From NCBI RefSeq assembly GCF_031845305.1, contig NZ_JAVREH010000009.1, positions 1-64,000 of the forward strand: a stretch of 64,000 nt of DNA. Direction: 5' to 3'. The translations under genes were made by a program, and so were the position numbers. Shown here piece by piece: positions 1 through 7,591 of the stretch (position 1 is the first letter of the stretch; each line of letters opens with the position of its first letter). The DNA is from Jatrophihabitans_A lederbergiae (GTDB lineage Bacteria > Actinomycetota > Actinomycetes > Mycobacteriales > Jatrophihabitantaceae). A model generated the notes under the pieces. The model worked only from the letters and a program-made list of their open reading frames with translations. It did no database searches and had not been told where the DNA came from.

Positions 1-94
1 CCACCGCGCCGCAGCGATCTGAGCAAGCTGCACGGCCGAGTCTGACACTTTCAGCTAGCCATCCCACACGTTTGGTCGACCGGCGCCATCCGGC

Positions 95-382
95 GTCACC
101 GGACTGCACCGATTCCGCGACAGCCTCTACGACGTAGAGATCCGCCGGGTCATCTGCTCGACGAACGCGATCGAGTCGCTCAACGCCCGCTACCGGCGGG
201 CGATCAAGGCCCGCGGTCACTTCCCGAACGAGCAGGCCGCGTTGAAATGCCTCTACCTCGTGACCCGATCACTGGACCCCACCGGCCACGGTCGGGCACG
301 ATGGGCAGTGCGGTGGAAGCCAGCGCTCAACGCGTTCGCGATCACCTTCGCCGACCGATTCCCGGCCGCCGAAACCTACTGA
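95..382 (+). pseudogene. IS256-family (mutator) transposase, C-terminal remnant
   Basis: Reading in frame to the TGA at 380-382 gives the C-terminal signature of IS256/mutator transposases, including an STNAIESLNARYRRA stretch and the helical tail that follows it. An in-frame stop lies at 56-58 and no catalytic DDE core is visible upstream, so only about the last 90 residues survive. No terminal inverted repeat could be assigned. Recognition rests on the motif only; the piece is inert unless the rest lies before the window. Confidence 0.8.
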
Positions 383-478
383 TGGAAAACGCCAGAAACA
401 CCGTTTACGAGATAGACCCGGTGAATCCTTCTAGCCGCTGACGCGAGCGCCCTACCGGCAGGGAAGTTGGGGCCGGGC

Positions 479-1174
479 TCAGGCGTTTGTCGGCTGTGGT
501 TGAGGTGTGGGTGGTTCGGGGTGGAGCTGGGTTTCCAGGACGCCGGTGGTGGTGACGTCTCGGGCGAGGGCGGCGAGTTTGCGGTGAGTGTGTTGGCTTG
601 CTCGCCGGAGCATGTCGAAGGCTTGGTCAGAGGTGCACTTGTGGGTCATCATCAGGATGCCGATTGCGGCACCGATCTCGCGGTTACTTGTCAGCGCGAG
701 TTCCAGATTGGCCGCCTTGGATCTGAGCCGCTCCCGCTCGATGATCGAGACGCCCAGCTCCACGAGGAGCTGGCCGAGCAGACGACGCTCATCTCCCGGG
801 TCAGGACCGCGGAAGCCCAGCGTCAGCGAGCCGCTGTATCCCCTGCCAGCCTCAGCCGCCATAGGCTGGATCGAAATGACCATGCTGGTATCGGCGGGCT
901 CGGGCCTTGCGGGATGCTCGAGGTGCACGGCGTCCTCACGCTCACGGATGAGCCGCACCGTGCACGTGTCACACACCAGCGGCACCGCCGCGTGCGCGAT
1001 GGCCGTGAACACCTCGCCGGCATCGGTGGAGGGTGGCAGCTGACTGATCGCCTCAACCACCGAGTCCAGCGCGGCTGAGCCGATCCCCGCAGAGCCGATC
1101 CCGGTAGCGGAGGTATGCACAGCGACGGTCGGCAGACCGCGCGGACCGGGGGCCATGGGATCAGGTGTCATCAT
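479..1174 (-). CDS. GAF-ANTAR domain protein (putative RNA-binding antiterminator)
   Basis: The protein is about 231 aa. Its first half looks like a GAF-type sensor region with a DTCTVRLIRE segment. The C-terminal ~60 residues (from about LRSKAANLELAL) form the ANTAR helices with a central IGAAIGILMM motif. ANTAR domains bind paired hairpins in nascent RNA and prevent termination; GAF-ANTAR proteins are abundant in actinobacteria. The frame stays open upstream to 1408, but that extension is Arg/Cys-rich and unlike the family. I chose the ATG at 1172-1174, which has a GAAGG element about 8 nt upstream. The Pro/Gln-rich tail is disordered-looking. The ligand and target RNAs are unknown. It is divergent from the membrane protein at 1449. 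Confidence 0.82.
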   Translation of the reverse strand: MMTPDPMAPGPRGLPTVAVHTSATGIGSAGIGSAALDSVVEAISQLPPSTDAGEVFTAIAHAAVPLVCDTCTVRLIREREDAVHLEHPARPEPADTSMVISIQPMAAEAGRGYSGSLTLGFRGPDPGDERRLLGQLLVELGVSIIERERLRSKAANLELALTSNREIGAAIGILMMTHKCTSDQAFDMLRRASQHTHRKLAALARDVTTTGVLETQLHPEPPTPQPQPTNA

Positions 1175-1448
1175 CAGGTCTGCCTTCGAGTGCAGGGGAC
1201 CCAGCAGGTCCCAGGGACGGCGAATGCTCAACCCGCCGTCGCGGCTGTCGAGTGAGGTCGAAAGTCGCGGTTTGCTCTCTCTCCCGCTCATTGGACACCA
1301 CCGGGCCGCAAAGATCGCACACCATCCGCCGCAGGCATGGTGACGAATCAGATATGACGGCGTCGCCGACGTGGCGCCCAGTTCATCCGGAGGTTCCCGT
1401 GACACCAACCATTCGCTTCCCGCTTCCCTCCGCCACCAAGGTCAGGAC

Positions 1449-1940
1449 GTGAACCGCGCCGGCTGGGTCAAGCCGGCAAATTCAGCACACGCCGTGCTGC
1501 GACTGGCCACGGCCGCCGCTCTGATCATCGACGCCGTCATCCACCTCCAACTCGCCTCGGACTACCAGCTCGCCGCCCCGGGTGGCATCGGCCAGGGCAA
1601 TCTCTTCCGACTCGAAGCCGTACTCGCTCTCGCTACCGCCGGTTACCTCATCCTCCGCGGCAGCCGGGCGGCGTTCGCCGCAGCCGCCGTGGTCGCGGCC
1701 AGCGCACTCGCCGCCGTCCTGCTCTACCGCTACGTCGATGTACCGGCAATCGGCCCTATCCCATCCATGTATGAACCCCTCTGGTTCACCAAGAAAACCA
1801 TCACCGCTCTCGCCGAGGCCGCTGGCACCCTCACCGCCGTGGCCGGCTTCGCTACCATCCACCGTACGATCCGAAACACCCGCGCACCCGTCCCGACCGC
1901 CACCGCGGTGACGACTCCGCGAAGACGAGCACACCGCTGA
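1449..1940 (+). CDS. Small multi-pass membrane protein, function unknown
   Basis: This 163-aa protein starts at a GTG at 1449; an open frame reaches 1371, but that part is hydrophilic and not protein-like. It has about four hydrophobic segments: AVLRLATAAALIIDAVIHL, FRLEAVLALATAGYLIL, the Ala-rich AAFAAAAVVAASALAAVLL and an AGTLTAVAGFATI helix. Conserved-looking motifs between them are NLFRLE and EPLWFTKKT. Size and topology resemble small actinobacterial integral membrane proteins of DoxX-like dimensions, but I do not recognise a named family. A decayed second copy of the same gene lies at 34855-35075. Confidence 0.7.
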   Translation: MNRAGWVKPANSAHAVLRLATAAALIIDAVIHLQLASDYQLAAPGGIGQGNLFRLEAVLALATAGYLILRGSRAAFAAAAVVAASALAAVLLYRYVDVPAIGPIPSMYEPLWFTKKTITALAEAAGTLTAVAGFATIHRTIRNTRAPVPTATAVTTPRRRAHR

Positions 1941-1965
1941 TATCAGAAGGCGGTCCACAGGCCCG

Positions 1966-2592
1966 TCACACGCGGGCCTGTGCGGGCGCGGTCGAAATGA
2001 GCGCTGGGCGCAGGCGCGTGCGGGCGAGTCTGTGGAGAAGCGTCCGCAGGAGTGGATGTACGACGATTCGACCGAGGACAATAACGGTCGCTCCGAGGGC
2101 CAAGCCGGCAGCGACATCGTGGGGGTAGTGCGCACCGACGTAGACCCGGCTGAATGCCATGAGCACCGCGACGCACCACGTCAGGACGCCGAGGCGGCGG
2201 TTGACATACAGCAAGCCGGTCGCGACCGCTCCAGCCATGGTCGCGTGGTCGGAAGGAAATCCATAGTCCGCCGATCTTCCCACTAATAAAAGGGCGTTCG
2301 GGATCGAGGTATACGGTCGCTGTTCGGCCACGGCGTGCACGATCGGCTGGTTCACCGCGACCGCGACCAGTGTTCCGATCCCGGACCAGATGACCGCAGC
2401 CATCCGATCGAGGCTGCTCTGTCGACGCGCGAGCCACCACCCCACGGCGATCAGCACCACGAACAGTGCCAGGCCGGCGCCCGCGTATTCCGCGAGGATG
2501 CCGTGCAACCACGGAGTGCGCCGGGCAAAGCGGTTGACGAGGAGAAAGTCGCCTGCGTCGCCTAGGTAGTTCTCGGTGAATGAATGAGTCAC
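1966..2592 (-). CDS. PAP2-family membrane phosphatase (BcrC/undecaprenyl-diphosphatase-like)
   Basis: This 208-aa protein has the PAP2 active-site motifs in order: a degenerate motif 1 with AEQRPYTS (the usual upstream Lys is not evident), motif 2 PSDHATMAGA around residue 117, and motif 3 SRVYVGAHYPHDVAAG around residue 150. The PSDH form is typical of the BcrC-like branch that dephosphorylates C55 isoprenyl diphosphate outside the membrane. About five to six hydrophobic helices are visible. It starts at GTG (2590-2592) and is divergent from blaI. Operator-like dyads lie 29-67 nt upstream, so BlaI control is likely (inference). Another lipid phosphate could be the substrate. Confidence 0.85.
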   Translation of the reverse strand: MTHSFTENYLGDAGDFLLVNRFARRTPWLHGILAEYAGAGLALFVVLIAVGWWLARRQSSLDRMAAVIWSGIGTLVAVAVNQPIVHAVAEQRPYTSIPNALLLVGRSADYGFPSDHATMAGAVATGLLYVNRRLGVLTWCVAVLMAFSRVYVGAHYPHDVAAGLALGATVIVLGRIVVHPLLRTLLHRLARTRLRPALISTAPAQARV

Positions 2593-2620
2593 TGGGTGTC
2601 CCGTCGCTACATCAGCTCAC

Positions 2621-2659
2621 CTACATGAATGTAGGAGTTCGATCCCTACAATAGCGTAG
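2621..2659. promoter_or_regulatory. Two BlaI/CopY-type operator dyads in the PAP2-blaI intergenic region
   Basis: CTACATgaATGTAG (2621-2634) and the looser CTACAATAGCGTAG (2646-2659) are 14-bp dyads whose centres are 25 bp apart. The CTACA/TGTAG arms match the type of site bound by BlaI/MecI/CopY winged-helix repressors. A TACAAT that could serve as a -10 for blaI lies inside the second dyad at 2647-2652. A further half-site CTACAT begins near 2607. Binding is inferred. Confidence 0.65.
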
Positions 2660-2728
2660 GAGCTATGATCCGGGCCGGGCGCCGCGACGAGCACCAGGTG
2701 CCGGACGAATTGAAACGGAGGCACCGCA

Positions 2729-3103
2729 GTGGCCAAGCGGCGTGGGTCAGGCGACCTGGAGTCAGAGGTACTGGCTGCCCTCTGGGCCGCGGACGCGCCG
2801 ATGACGGCTGGCGACCTACTCGACGCGCTCGATCTCGACCTCGCGTACAACACCGTGCAGACCATCCTCGCCCGCCTGCACGCCAAGGGCGCGGTGCGCC
2901 GGCAGTTGAACGGTCGGTCGCACGCCTACACGCCGGTGCTCGATGACGCGGGGCTCGCGGCCAACAGGATGCGGGCCATGCTCGACCGTGGAGGCGACCA
3001 CGCCGCGGTTCTGACCCGTTTTCTCGGCACACTCACCGCTGAGGAGCAGGCGACGCTGGCTGGCCTGCTGCACGACGAACATTCCGAGAAGCGGGACGGC
3101 TGA
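2729..3103 (+). CDS. blaI: BlaI/MecI/CopY-family winged-helix repressor
   Basis: This 124-aa protein has the N-terminal winged helix of BlaI: LESEVLAALWA, then TAGDLLDALDLDLAYNTVQTILARLHAKGAVRRQLNGRSHAYTP with the recognition helix near residue 40, and a C-terminal dimerisation region ending in TAEEQATLAGLLHDE. It starts at GTG with an ACGGAGG Shine-Dalgarno 7 nt upstream. Its stop overlaps the ATG of the M56 peptidase (TGATG), the usual repressor-protease pair. Two matching dyads lie in its own promoter, so autoregulation plus control of the divergent PAP2 gene is likely. The name denotes the family; beta-lactam response is not implied. Confidence 0.88.
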   Translation: MAKRRGSGDLESEVLAALWAADAPMTAGDLLDALDLDLAYNTVQTILARLHAKGAVRRQLNGRSHAYTPVLDDAGLAANRMRAMLDRGGDHAAVLTRFLGTLTAEEQATLAGLLHDEHSEKRDG

Positions 3104-4026
3104 TGCACCTGTCGGTTTATCTTCCCCTGTTGTTCTCGGGAGTTTTCGGCGTTCTCGCCCCACCGTTGGCACGCCGGCTTCCACCAGCCGCCGGTACCTG
3201 GTTGCTCAGCGTCGGCGGACTCGTGGCCGCCGCGGGATCGAGCACGTCCCTCGCCCTGCTGGCATTCACCCTCGCCGGTCAGAGTTCACTGCTGTCATCG
3301 CGTGGCCACTGGTCGGTCGACTCGCTGCGCCATGTCGATCCGGTCGCTACTCCGGTCGCGGCCGCGGCGCTGGCGGCTCTGGCGATACTGGCGCTCGAGG
3401 CGGGTCTTGTCGGCTGGCGGCGAGTTCTCGCGGTGCGCGATGCCTGCCGGCTGGCGGCGCTGCTGCCGGCGCACGGCGGCGAGCTCGCGGTCATTCCGAG
3501 CCCAGTTCCGCAGGCCTACGCCGTACCCGGCCGTCCGGGCCGTATCGTCGTCTCAACCAGCTTGCTGCGTCAGTTGAGCGCCGGAGAGCGACGCGCGGTA
3601 TTGGCCCACGAACGGTCCCACCTCCGCCATCACCACCATGTCCACCAGAGCCTGGCTCAGCTGGCAGCGGCCACGAATCCGCTGCTGTCCCGGCTGCCCG
3701 CCGCGGCGGGATCGGCCTGTGAACGATGGGCCGACGAGGATGCCGCTAAGGCAAGCAACCGGGACGTCGTGGCCGAGGCATTGACCCGCGCCGCCACCAG
3801 CAAACCTGCCGCGGCCGCCTCAGCGGTGGTGCTCGCGGCTGCCGCCACAGAGATCACCATCCGCGTGGCCGCCCTACGCGCGGCTCCGCTACGCCTGGCG
3901 CTATGGCGTCTCGCCCTGCTGGTAGGCCTCCTCGGCGCGACGGTCGCCGCCGTCGCCGAAGCCGCCCATGACACGGAGCGGCTGTTTGAATTCGCCCAGT
4001 ACGCCTACCGCGCTCAGCACCGTTGA
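3103..4026 (+). CDS. M56/M48-type membrane metallopeptidase (BlaR1-like, no sensor domain)
   Basis: The protein is about 307 aa. It has N-terminal hydrophobic helices (to about residue 115), a zinc-binding HERSHLRHHHH (HExxH) near residue 168 and a downstream ERWADEDA segment that supplies the third ligand, followed by a C-terminal transmembrane segment. M56 proteases paired with BlaI cleave the repressor on signalling. Unlike BlaR1/MecR1 there is no C-terminal penicillin-binding sensor domain, so the trigger is unknown. The stop codon lies inside the first unit of an 18-bp tandem repeat. It is co-transcribed with blaI. Confidence 0.85.
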   Translation: MHLSVYLPLLFSGVFGVLAPPLARRLPPAAGTWLLSVGGLVAAAGSSTSLALLAFTLAGQSSLLSSRGHWSVDSLRHVDPVATPVAAAALAALAILALEAGLVGWRRVLAVRDACRLAALLPAHGGELAVIPSPVPQAYAVPGRPGRIVVSTSLLRQLSAGERRAVLAHERSHLRHHHHVHQSLAQLAAATNPLLSRLPAAAGSACERWADEDAAKASNRDVVAEALTRAATSKPAAAASAVVLAAAATEITIRVAALRAAPLRLALWRLALLVGLLGATVAAVAEAAHDTERLFEFAQYAYRAQHR

Positions 4027-4068
4027 CACGAGCAGCACCGTTGACACGAGCAGCACCGCTGACACGAG
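4021..4068 (+). repeat. 18-bp tandem repeat, 2.7 copies
   Basis: The unit CGTTGACACGAGCAGCAC occurs exactly at 4021-4038 and 4039-4056. A 12-nt partial copy with one change follows at 4057-4068. The array begins at the last sense codon of the M56 gene, so it appears to have copied the gene end and its stop codon. Slippage during replication is the simple explanation. Confidence 0.95.
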
Positions 4069-4113
4069 TTACCGTCAGCAGCCAGACCCCTATGCGTCCA
4101 ACAGCGTGGGATG

Positions 4114-4986
4114 TCAGACGCCGGCTGCGGTCACGATGGCGTCGGTGGCAAAGCCGGCAACCAGCCCGAGCAGCATGCCGTACGCGAGCAGATCCGATCG
4201 CTTGGCCCGGGAGGCGATGCCTAAGAGCTGTGACACGACGTAGATGATCGAGCCGGCGGCAAGGGTCAGGAACAACACCGACATGGCTTCGCTGGTGAAG
4301 CCATGTCCGACCCAGGTGCCGATGAAGGTGGGACCCCCGCCGATCGCAGCCATAGCGAGCAGGAAGGTCCATGAGGGGCGCGCCCCGGTGCCGTCGACCT
4401 CGCTGTCGGCTGCTAGCGGTGCCACGATGCCGAAGCCTTCGGTTGCGTTGTGAAGCGCGAATCCGATGACGAGCATGGTGGCGATACCGATGTCATTGCG
4501 CGCTGCCGATTGGCCGATGGCCAGGCCTTCGGCGAAGTTGTGCAATCCGATCCCCACCGCGATCAGAAGGGCAAGACGTCGCGAGGCCGTCCAGGTGGCG
4601 ACGCCGCGAGCCGTCCGCTGAGGCCGTTCATGAACGGACATCGCCCCAGGTCCAACAGGGCGCCGACTCGAAGCATGCGAGAGGTAGCGCTCGTAACCCA
4701 CCAAAGCCAGCAGACCGGCAGCGAGCCCACCCACGAACAGCGCCCCATAACCGAAGGCCGGCGCCAACCCGCTGTTGTGATCGTGATGCTCGACCAACGC
4801 GGCGTCGATCGGTTCCCACGCCGCTGAGAACACGTCCCACACCAGGAAGAGCAGCACACCCACCGCAGTGGCGTTCAAGAAAACCCGCATGCCAGGACGA
4901 GGCTTGCGCAGCCGGCCGATCGGCATACCGACCAGGATGGTAATCCCGGCGATAAAGCCCAGCAGCAGCGTCTTTGACAGTTCCAC
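4114..4986 (-). CDS. ZIP-family divalent metal transporter
   Basis: This 290-aa membrane protein has about eight helices and carries the two ZIP metal-site helices: GIGLHNFAEGLAIG (around residue 147) and IGFALHNATEGFGI (around residue 175). Their paired His/Asn/Glu residues form the binuclear site of ZIP importers. A His/Asp-rich loop (VEHHDHNSG) precedes TM3. A central variable loop carries MSVHERPQR. It stands alone. A near-consensus IdeR/DtxR box 10-28 nt upstream suggests iron or manganese control. Zn, Fe or Mn import cannot be separated by sequence. Confidence 0.87.
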   Translation of the reverse strand: MELSKTLLLGFIAGITILVGMPIGRLRKPRPGMRVFLNATAVGVLLFLVWDVFSAAWEPIDAALVEHHDHNSGLAPAFGYGALFVGGLAAGLLALVGYERYLSHASSRRPVGPGAMSVHERPQRTARGVATWTASRRLALLIAVGIGLHNFAEGLAIGQSAARNDIGIATMLVIGFALHNATEGFGIVAPLAADSEVDGTGARPSWTFLLAMAAIGGGPTFIGTWVGHGFTSEAMSVLFLTLAAGSIIYVVSQLLGIASRAKRSDLLAYGMLLGLVAGFATDAIVTAAGV

Positions 4987-4995
4987 AACATCCCC

Positions 4996-5014
4996 AGAGG
5001 TAAGCCTTACCTAA
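4996..5014. promoter_or_regulatory. IdeR/DtxR-like metal box upstream of the ZIP gene
   Basis: AGAGGTAAGCCTTACCTAA contains a perfect 7-1-7 palindrome, AGGTAAG-C-CTTACCT (4998-5012). It matches 17 of 19 positions of the degenerate IdeR/DtxR consensus TWAGGTWAGSCTWACCTWA. It sits 10-28 nt before the ATG at 4986, where a bound repressor would block transcription. The regulator itself is not in the window. Confidence 0.75.
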
Positions 5015-5190
5015 CCTGACACGCCTACACTGCCTCGGAACGGCGCCCGGCGCAAGTCTCCGGCTCAAGTCGCAGCTGCCTCGCTTCCTTGGTCCTTCCG
5101 GAGGAAGTTTCGTGTCCAGCGCCCACCAGCCGCAGCGGTAAGTCCGGTCTCACGCTGACCCGCTGATCCACTCTCCACTTCCTGTCACCG

Positions 5191-5904
5191 TCATTCGCAG
5201 GTAAGCACTAGATCGGCCCGGGAGCGCGTGCGCTCGATCAGCTCGGCGTTGCGCTGGTCGGGTCCGTGCGTCCAGGCGGCGGCTGCCTGCGGCGTCTTGC
5301 CGAAGCGGATATGCCGGGCGATCAACCGCTGCTGCCGGAGTTGGGTGTCGACCTCGCAGAACCAGACCTCGTCCAGGAGTTCGCGAACGTCACGCCACTC
5401 CGGCGCGTCGATAAGCAGGTAGTTTCCTTCGGTGATGACCACTCGGCTCGATCGCGGCACGGGGATGCTTCCGGACACCGGTTGTTCGACGTCGCGGTCG
5501 AATGCCGGTGCCCAGACATCTTCCTGGCACTCTCGCAGTCGTCGGAGGAGGGCAGCGTAGCCGCGGGCGTCAAAGGTGTCTGGCGCTCCCTTGCGCTGAT
5601 CCCGACCCAGGCGGCGTAATTCGATGTCAGCCAGGTGGTAGCCGTCCATCGGAACGTGCGCCACGTGTGAACCGATCCAGGGCCTCGAAGGGTCCCCAGC
5701 GAGCTCAACCCGGAATGCCGGCGCCCACGGCGCCTCGTGTTCGACCAGTGCCGCCAGCAGCGCGTGGGCGAGCGTCGTCTTTCCCGAGGCCGGTGCGCCG
5801 ACGATGCCGATCAGCACGCGCCGTCCGGAACGTTCGCTGATCAGCCGGTCCACCCGGCTGGTCAGCGCTGCCAGATCAACGGCGTCGGATTCCACCCGGC
5901 TCAC
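5191..5904 (-). CDS. P-loop sugar kinase of the uridine kinase/PanK fold (FrcK-like)
   Basis: This 237-aa protein has the Walker A motif GIVGAPASGKTT near residue 33, then DGYHLAD and a VVITEGNYLLID strand. The layout is that of the uridine kinase/phosphoribulokinase/type I pantothenate kinase fold, to which FrcK of rhizobial fructose operons belongs. The GTG start at 5902-5904 overlaps the stop of the epimerase gene (GTGA). A longer open frame to 5982 is Arg/Pro-rich and unlikely. It is the last gene of a transporter-epimerase-kinase operon divergent from a ROK regulator, the same set as frcBCAK/frcR, so it probably phosphorylates the imported ketose. The exact sugar is not determined. Confidence 0.75.
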   Translation of the reverse strand: MSRVESDAVDLAALTSRVDRLISERSGRRVLIGIVGAPASGKTTLAHALLAALVEHEAPWAPAFRVELAGDPSRPWIGSHVAHVPMDGYHLADIELRRLGRDQRKGAPDTFDARGYAALLRRLRECQEDVWAPAFDRDVEQPVSGSIPVPRSSRVVITEGNYLLIDAPEWRDVRELLDEVWFCEVDTQLRQQRLIARHIRFGKTPQAAAAWTHGPDQRNAELIERTRSRADLVLTCE

Positions 5905-6782
5905 GCAACCGCGGTGCCGAGGAGGATGTGCTCCGTGATGAACTGGTGAGCGTGGCGCGCCAGGTCCGCACCGTCGGCCCACAGGTTTCGCCAGATCGCC
6001 AGGTCGTTGGACAGGCCCCGGGCCACCACGGCCGAAGAGAAGCTCTCGAACGTAATCGGTCCCGCGTACCCGATGTCGCTGAGCGCCCGGAAGAACGACG
6101 TGAAGTCGATGTGCCCGGAGCCCAGATACCCGCGGTGGTTCTCCCCCACGTGGACGTAACCGAGCCGAGCGCCCACCTCGTGCACCGGGCGGACGAAGTC
6201 GTCCTCTTCGATGTTCATGTGGTAGGTGTCCAGATGGATCAGCACGTTGTCCGCGCCGATGTCGTCGGCCAGGCGCAAGGCGTCCCGGGCGGTGTTGATC
6301 ACGTTCGTCTCATACCTGTTGCAGATCTCGAGACCCAATGTCATCTGGTGTTCCGCCGCCTGGTTTGCCAGATCGCGCAGCACAGACACGACGTTGTCGC
6401 GGCCGGCTGGCGTCAGCGGCTGACCATACTTACCCAGGGCGCTGTACAGGGCTCCGGTGAAATGGGTTCCGCCGATGCGGCGAGTCAGCTCCAGTGAGTC
6501 CGACAGCAGGGCCGCACCCCGTTTGACGATGTCGGGGTCTTCGCTGGAAACGTCGGCATCGAAGGCGAGCCCCCGTGAGCAGGTGACCTGCAGTCCGGCG
6601 TCGGCGAGTTGTTGCCGGGTCGCGTTCACGTCGAGGTTGATGGAGTCATGCAGTGAGAATTCGAGCAGGTCGTATCCCGTCCTCCTGGTCTGGTCGATGG
6701 CGGTGGTGACCGACTCAGCAGAGGTGTCGCCGGCCCAGACCAGGGCGTGGATCCCGATGGGGTTACTCATATTCGTGGTCAT
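5901..6782 (-). CDS. Ketose 3-epimerase-like sugar isomerase (xylose isomerase-like TIM barrel)
   Basis: The protein is about 293 aa. The four metal ligands expected of D-tagatose/D-psicose 3-epimerases lie in order in GLEICNR, LIHLDTYHMNIEE, YVHVGENHRGYLGSGHIDF and ITFESFSS. Barrel length and motif spacing fit. It starts at the ATG at 6780-6782; the upstream in-frame Arg-rich extension is rejected. Its place between an ABC sugar importer and a kinase suggests it converts an uncommon ketohexose (psicose, tagatose or an allulose-type sugar) before phosphorylation. Related hydroxypyruvate-isomerase-like activities are possible. Confidence 0.78.
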   Translation of the reverse strand: MTTNMSNPIGIHALVWAGDTSAESVTTAIDQTRRTGYDLLEFSLHDSINLDVNATRQQLADAGLQVTCSRGLAFDADVSSEDPDIVKRGAALLSDSLELTRRIGGTHFTGALYSALGKYGQPLTPAGRDNVVSVLRDLANQAAEHQMTLGLEICNRYETNVINTARDALRLADDIGADNVLIHLDTYHMNIEEDDFVRPVHEVGARLGYVHVGENHRGYLGSGHIDFTSFFRALSDIGYAGPITFESFSSAVVARGLSNDLAIWRNLWADGADLARHAHQFITEHILLGTAVA

Positions 6783-6814
6783 AGTTCTGTTCTTCTTCCA
6801 GTCAGGGGCAGGGT

Positions 6815-7591
6815 TCAGGAGGCAAGAGCGCCGGTGATGAGGCCGACGATTTCTTCGCCGGTGGTCTCCGCGGTGCGGCGGCCGCCGACGCACCGCCCGG
6901 CTCGCATTACCCATACCTGATCGGATAATCGCAGGACCTGCTCGAAGTTGTGACTGATGAGCAGTACCGCGTGGCCGTCGTCGCGCAACGTGGCGATCAA
7001 CTGCTCCACCTTGCTCGTCTCTTGCACGCCGAGCGCGGCGGTCGGCTCGTCCATGATCACTAATTTGGAGCTGAAGCTGGCCGCGCGGCAGATCGCGACG
7101 GCTTGCCGTTGGCCGCCGGAGAGCCGGCGTACCCGTGACGTCACGGCCGGCACATTGACGGCCAGCGTCGACACCATCTGCTGGGCTTCGTTCTTCATGG
7201 CGCGCCGGTTCAGCAGCGCGAACGGTGGCCTGCCGTAGACCTTCTCCCGGTTGAGGAAGAGGTTCTGCCAGACGGTGAGATCCTCGACCAGCGCGAGATT
7301 CTGGTGAACCGTCTCGATCCCTGCGTTGCGGGCATCATCGGGTGAGTGAAAGGCGATGACCTGCCCATCGAACGTGATCTCGCCAGAGTCGGGTCGGTGA
7401 ATGCCGCTGATGCAGCGAACCAGCGTTGATTTGCCGGCGCCGTTGTCACCGACGAGCGCGGTGATCTCACCCCGGCGCATGTTCAGGGCGACGTCGCGCA
7501 GCGCTCGAACCGGACCGAAGGACAGCGACACGGCATCGACGGTAAGCAGGTCGGCAGCCACGGCTGGTGGTCGTTCTGTGGAAGCAGTCAT
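6815..7591 (-). CDS. Sugar ABC transporter ATP-binding protein (FrcA type, single domain)
   Basis: This 258-aa single ATPase domain has Walker A GDNGAGKST, signature LSGGQRQ, Walker B LVIMDEPTAALG and a switch His in LLISHNF. Ribose-type RbsA proteins have two fused domains; a single domain of about 260 aa is the FrcA type. The ATG at 7589-7591 overlaps the permease stop (ATGA), indicating translational coupling. It energises uptake of a monosaccharide with the permease and binding protein just upstream. Confidence 0.9.
   Translation of the reverse strand: MTASTERPPAVAADLLTVDAVSLSFGPVRALRDVALNMRRGEITALVGDNGAGKSTLVRCISGIHRPDSGEITFDGQVIAFHSPDDARNAGIETVHQNLALVEDLTVWQNLFLNREKVYGRPPFALLNRRAMKNEAQQMVSTLAVNVPAVTSRVRRLSGGQRQAVAICRAASFSSKLVIMDEPTAALGVQETSKVEQLIATLRDDGHAVLLISHNFEQVLRLSDQVWVMRAGRCVGGRRTAETTGEEIVGLITGALAS

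Noticed and set aside
2621..2659. Attachment site or transposon end at the CTACA/TGTAG dyads
   Set aside because: Short spaced dyads between a divergent blaI and its probable target are better explained as operators; no integrase is present.
5013..5190. A gene between the ZIP gene and the kinase
   Set aside because: Fewer than 200 nt, with no frame that has a start signal or recognisable product.
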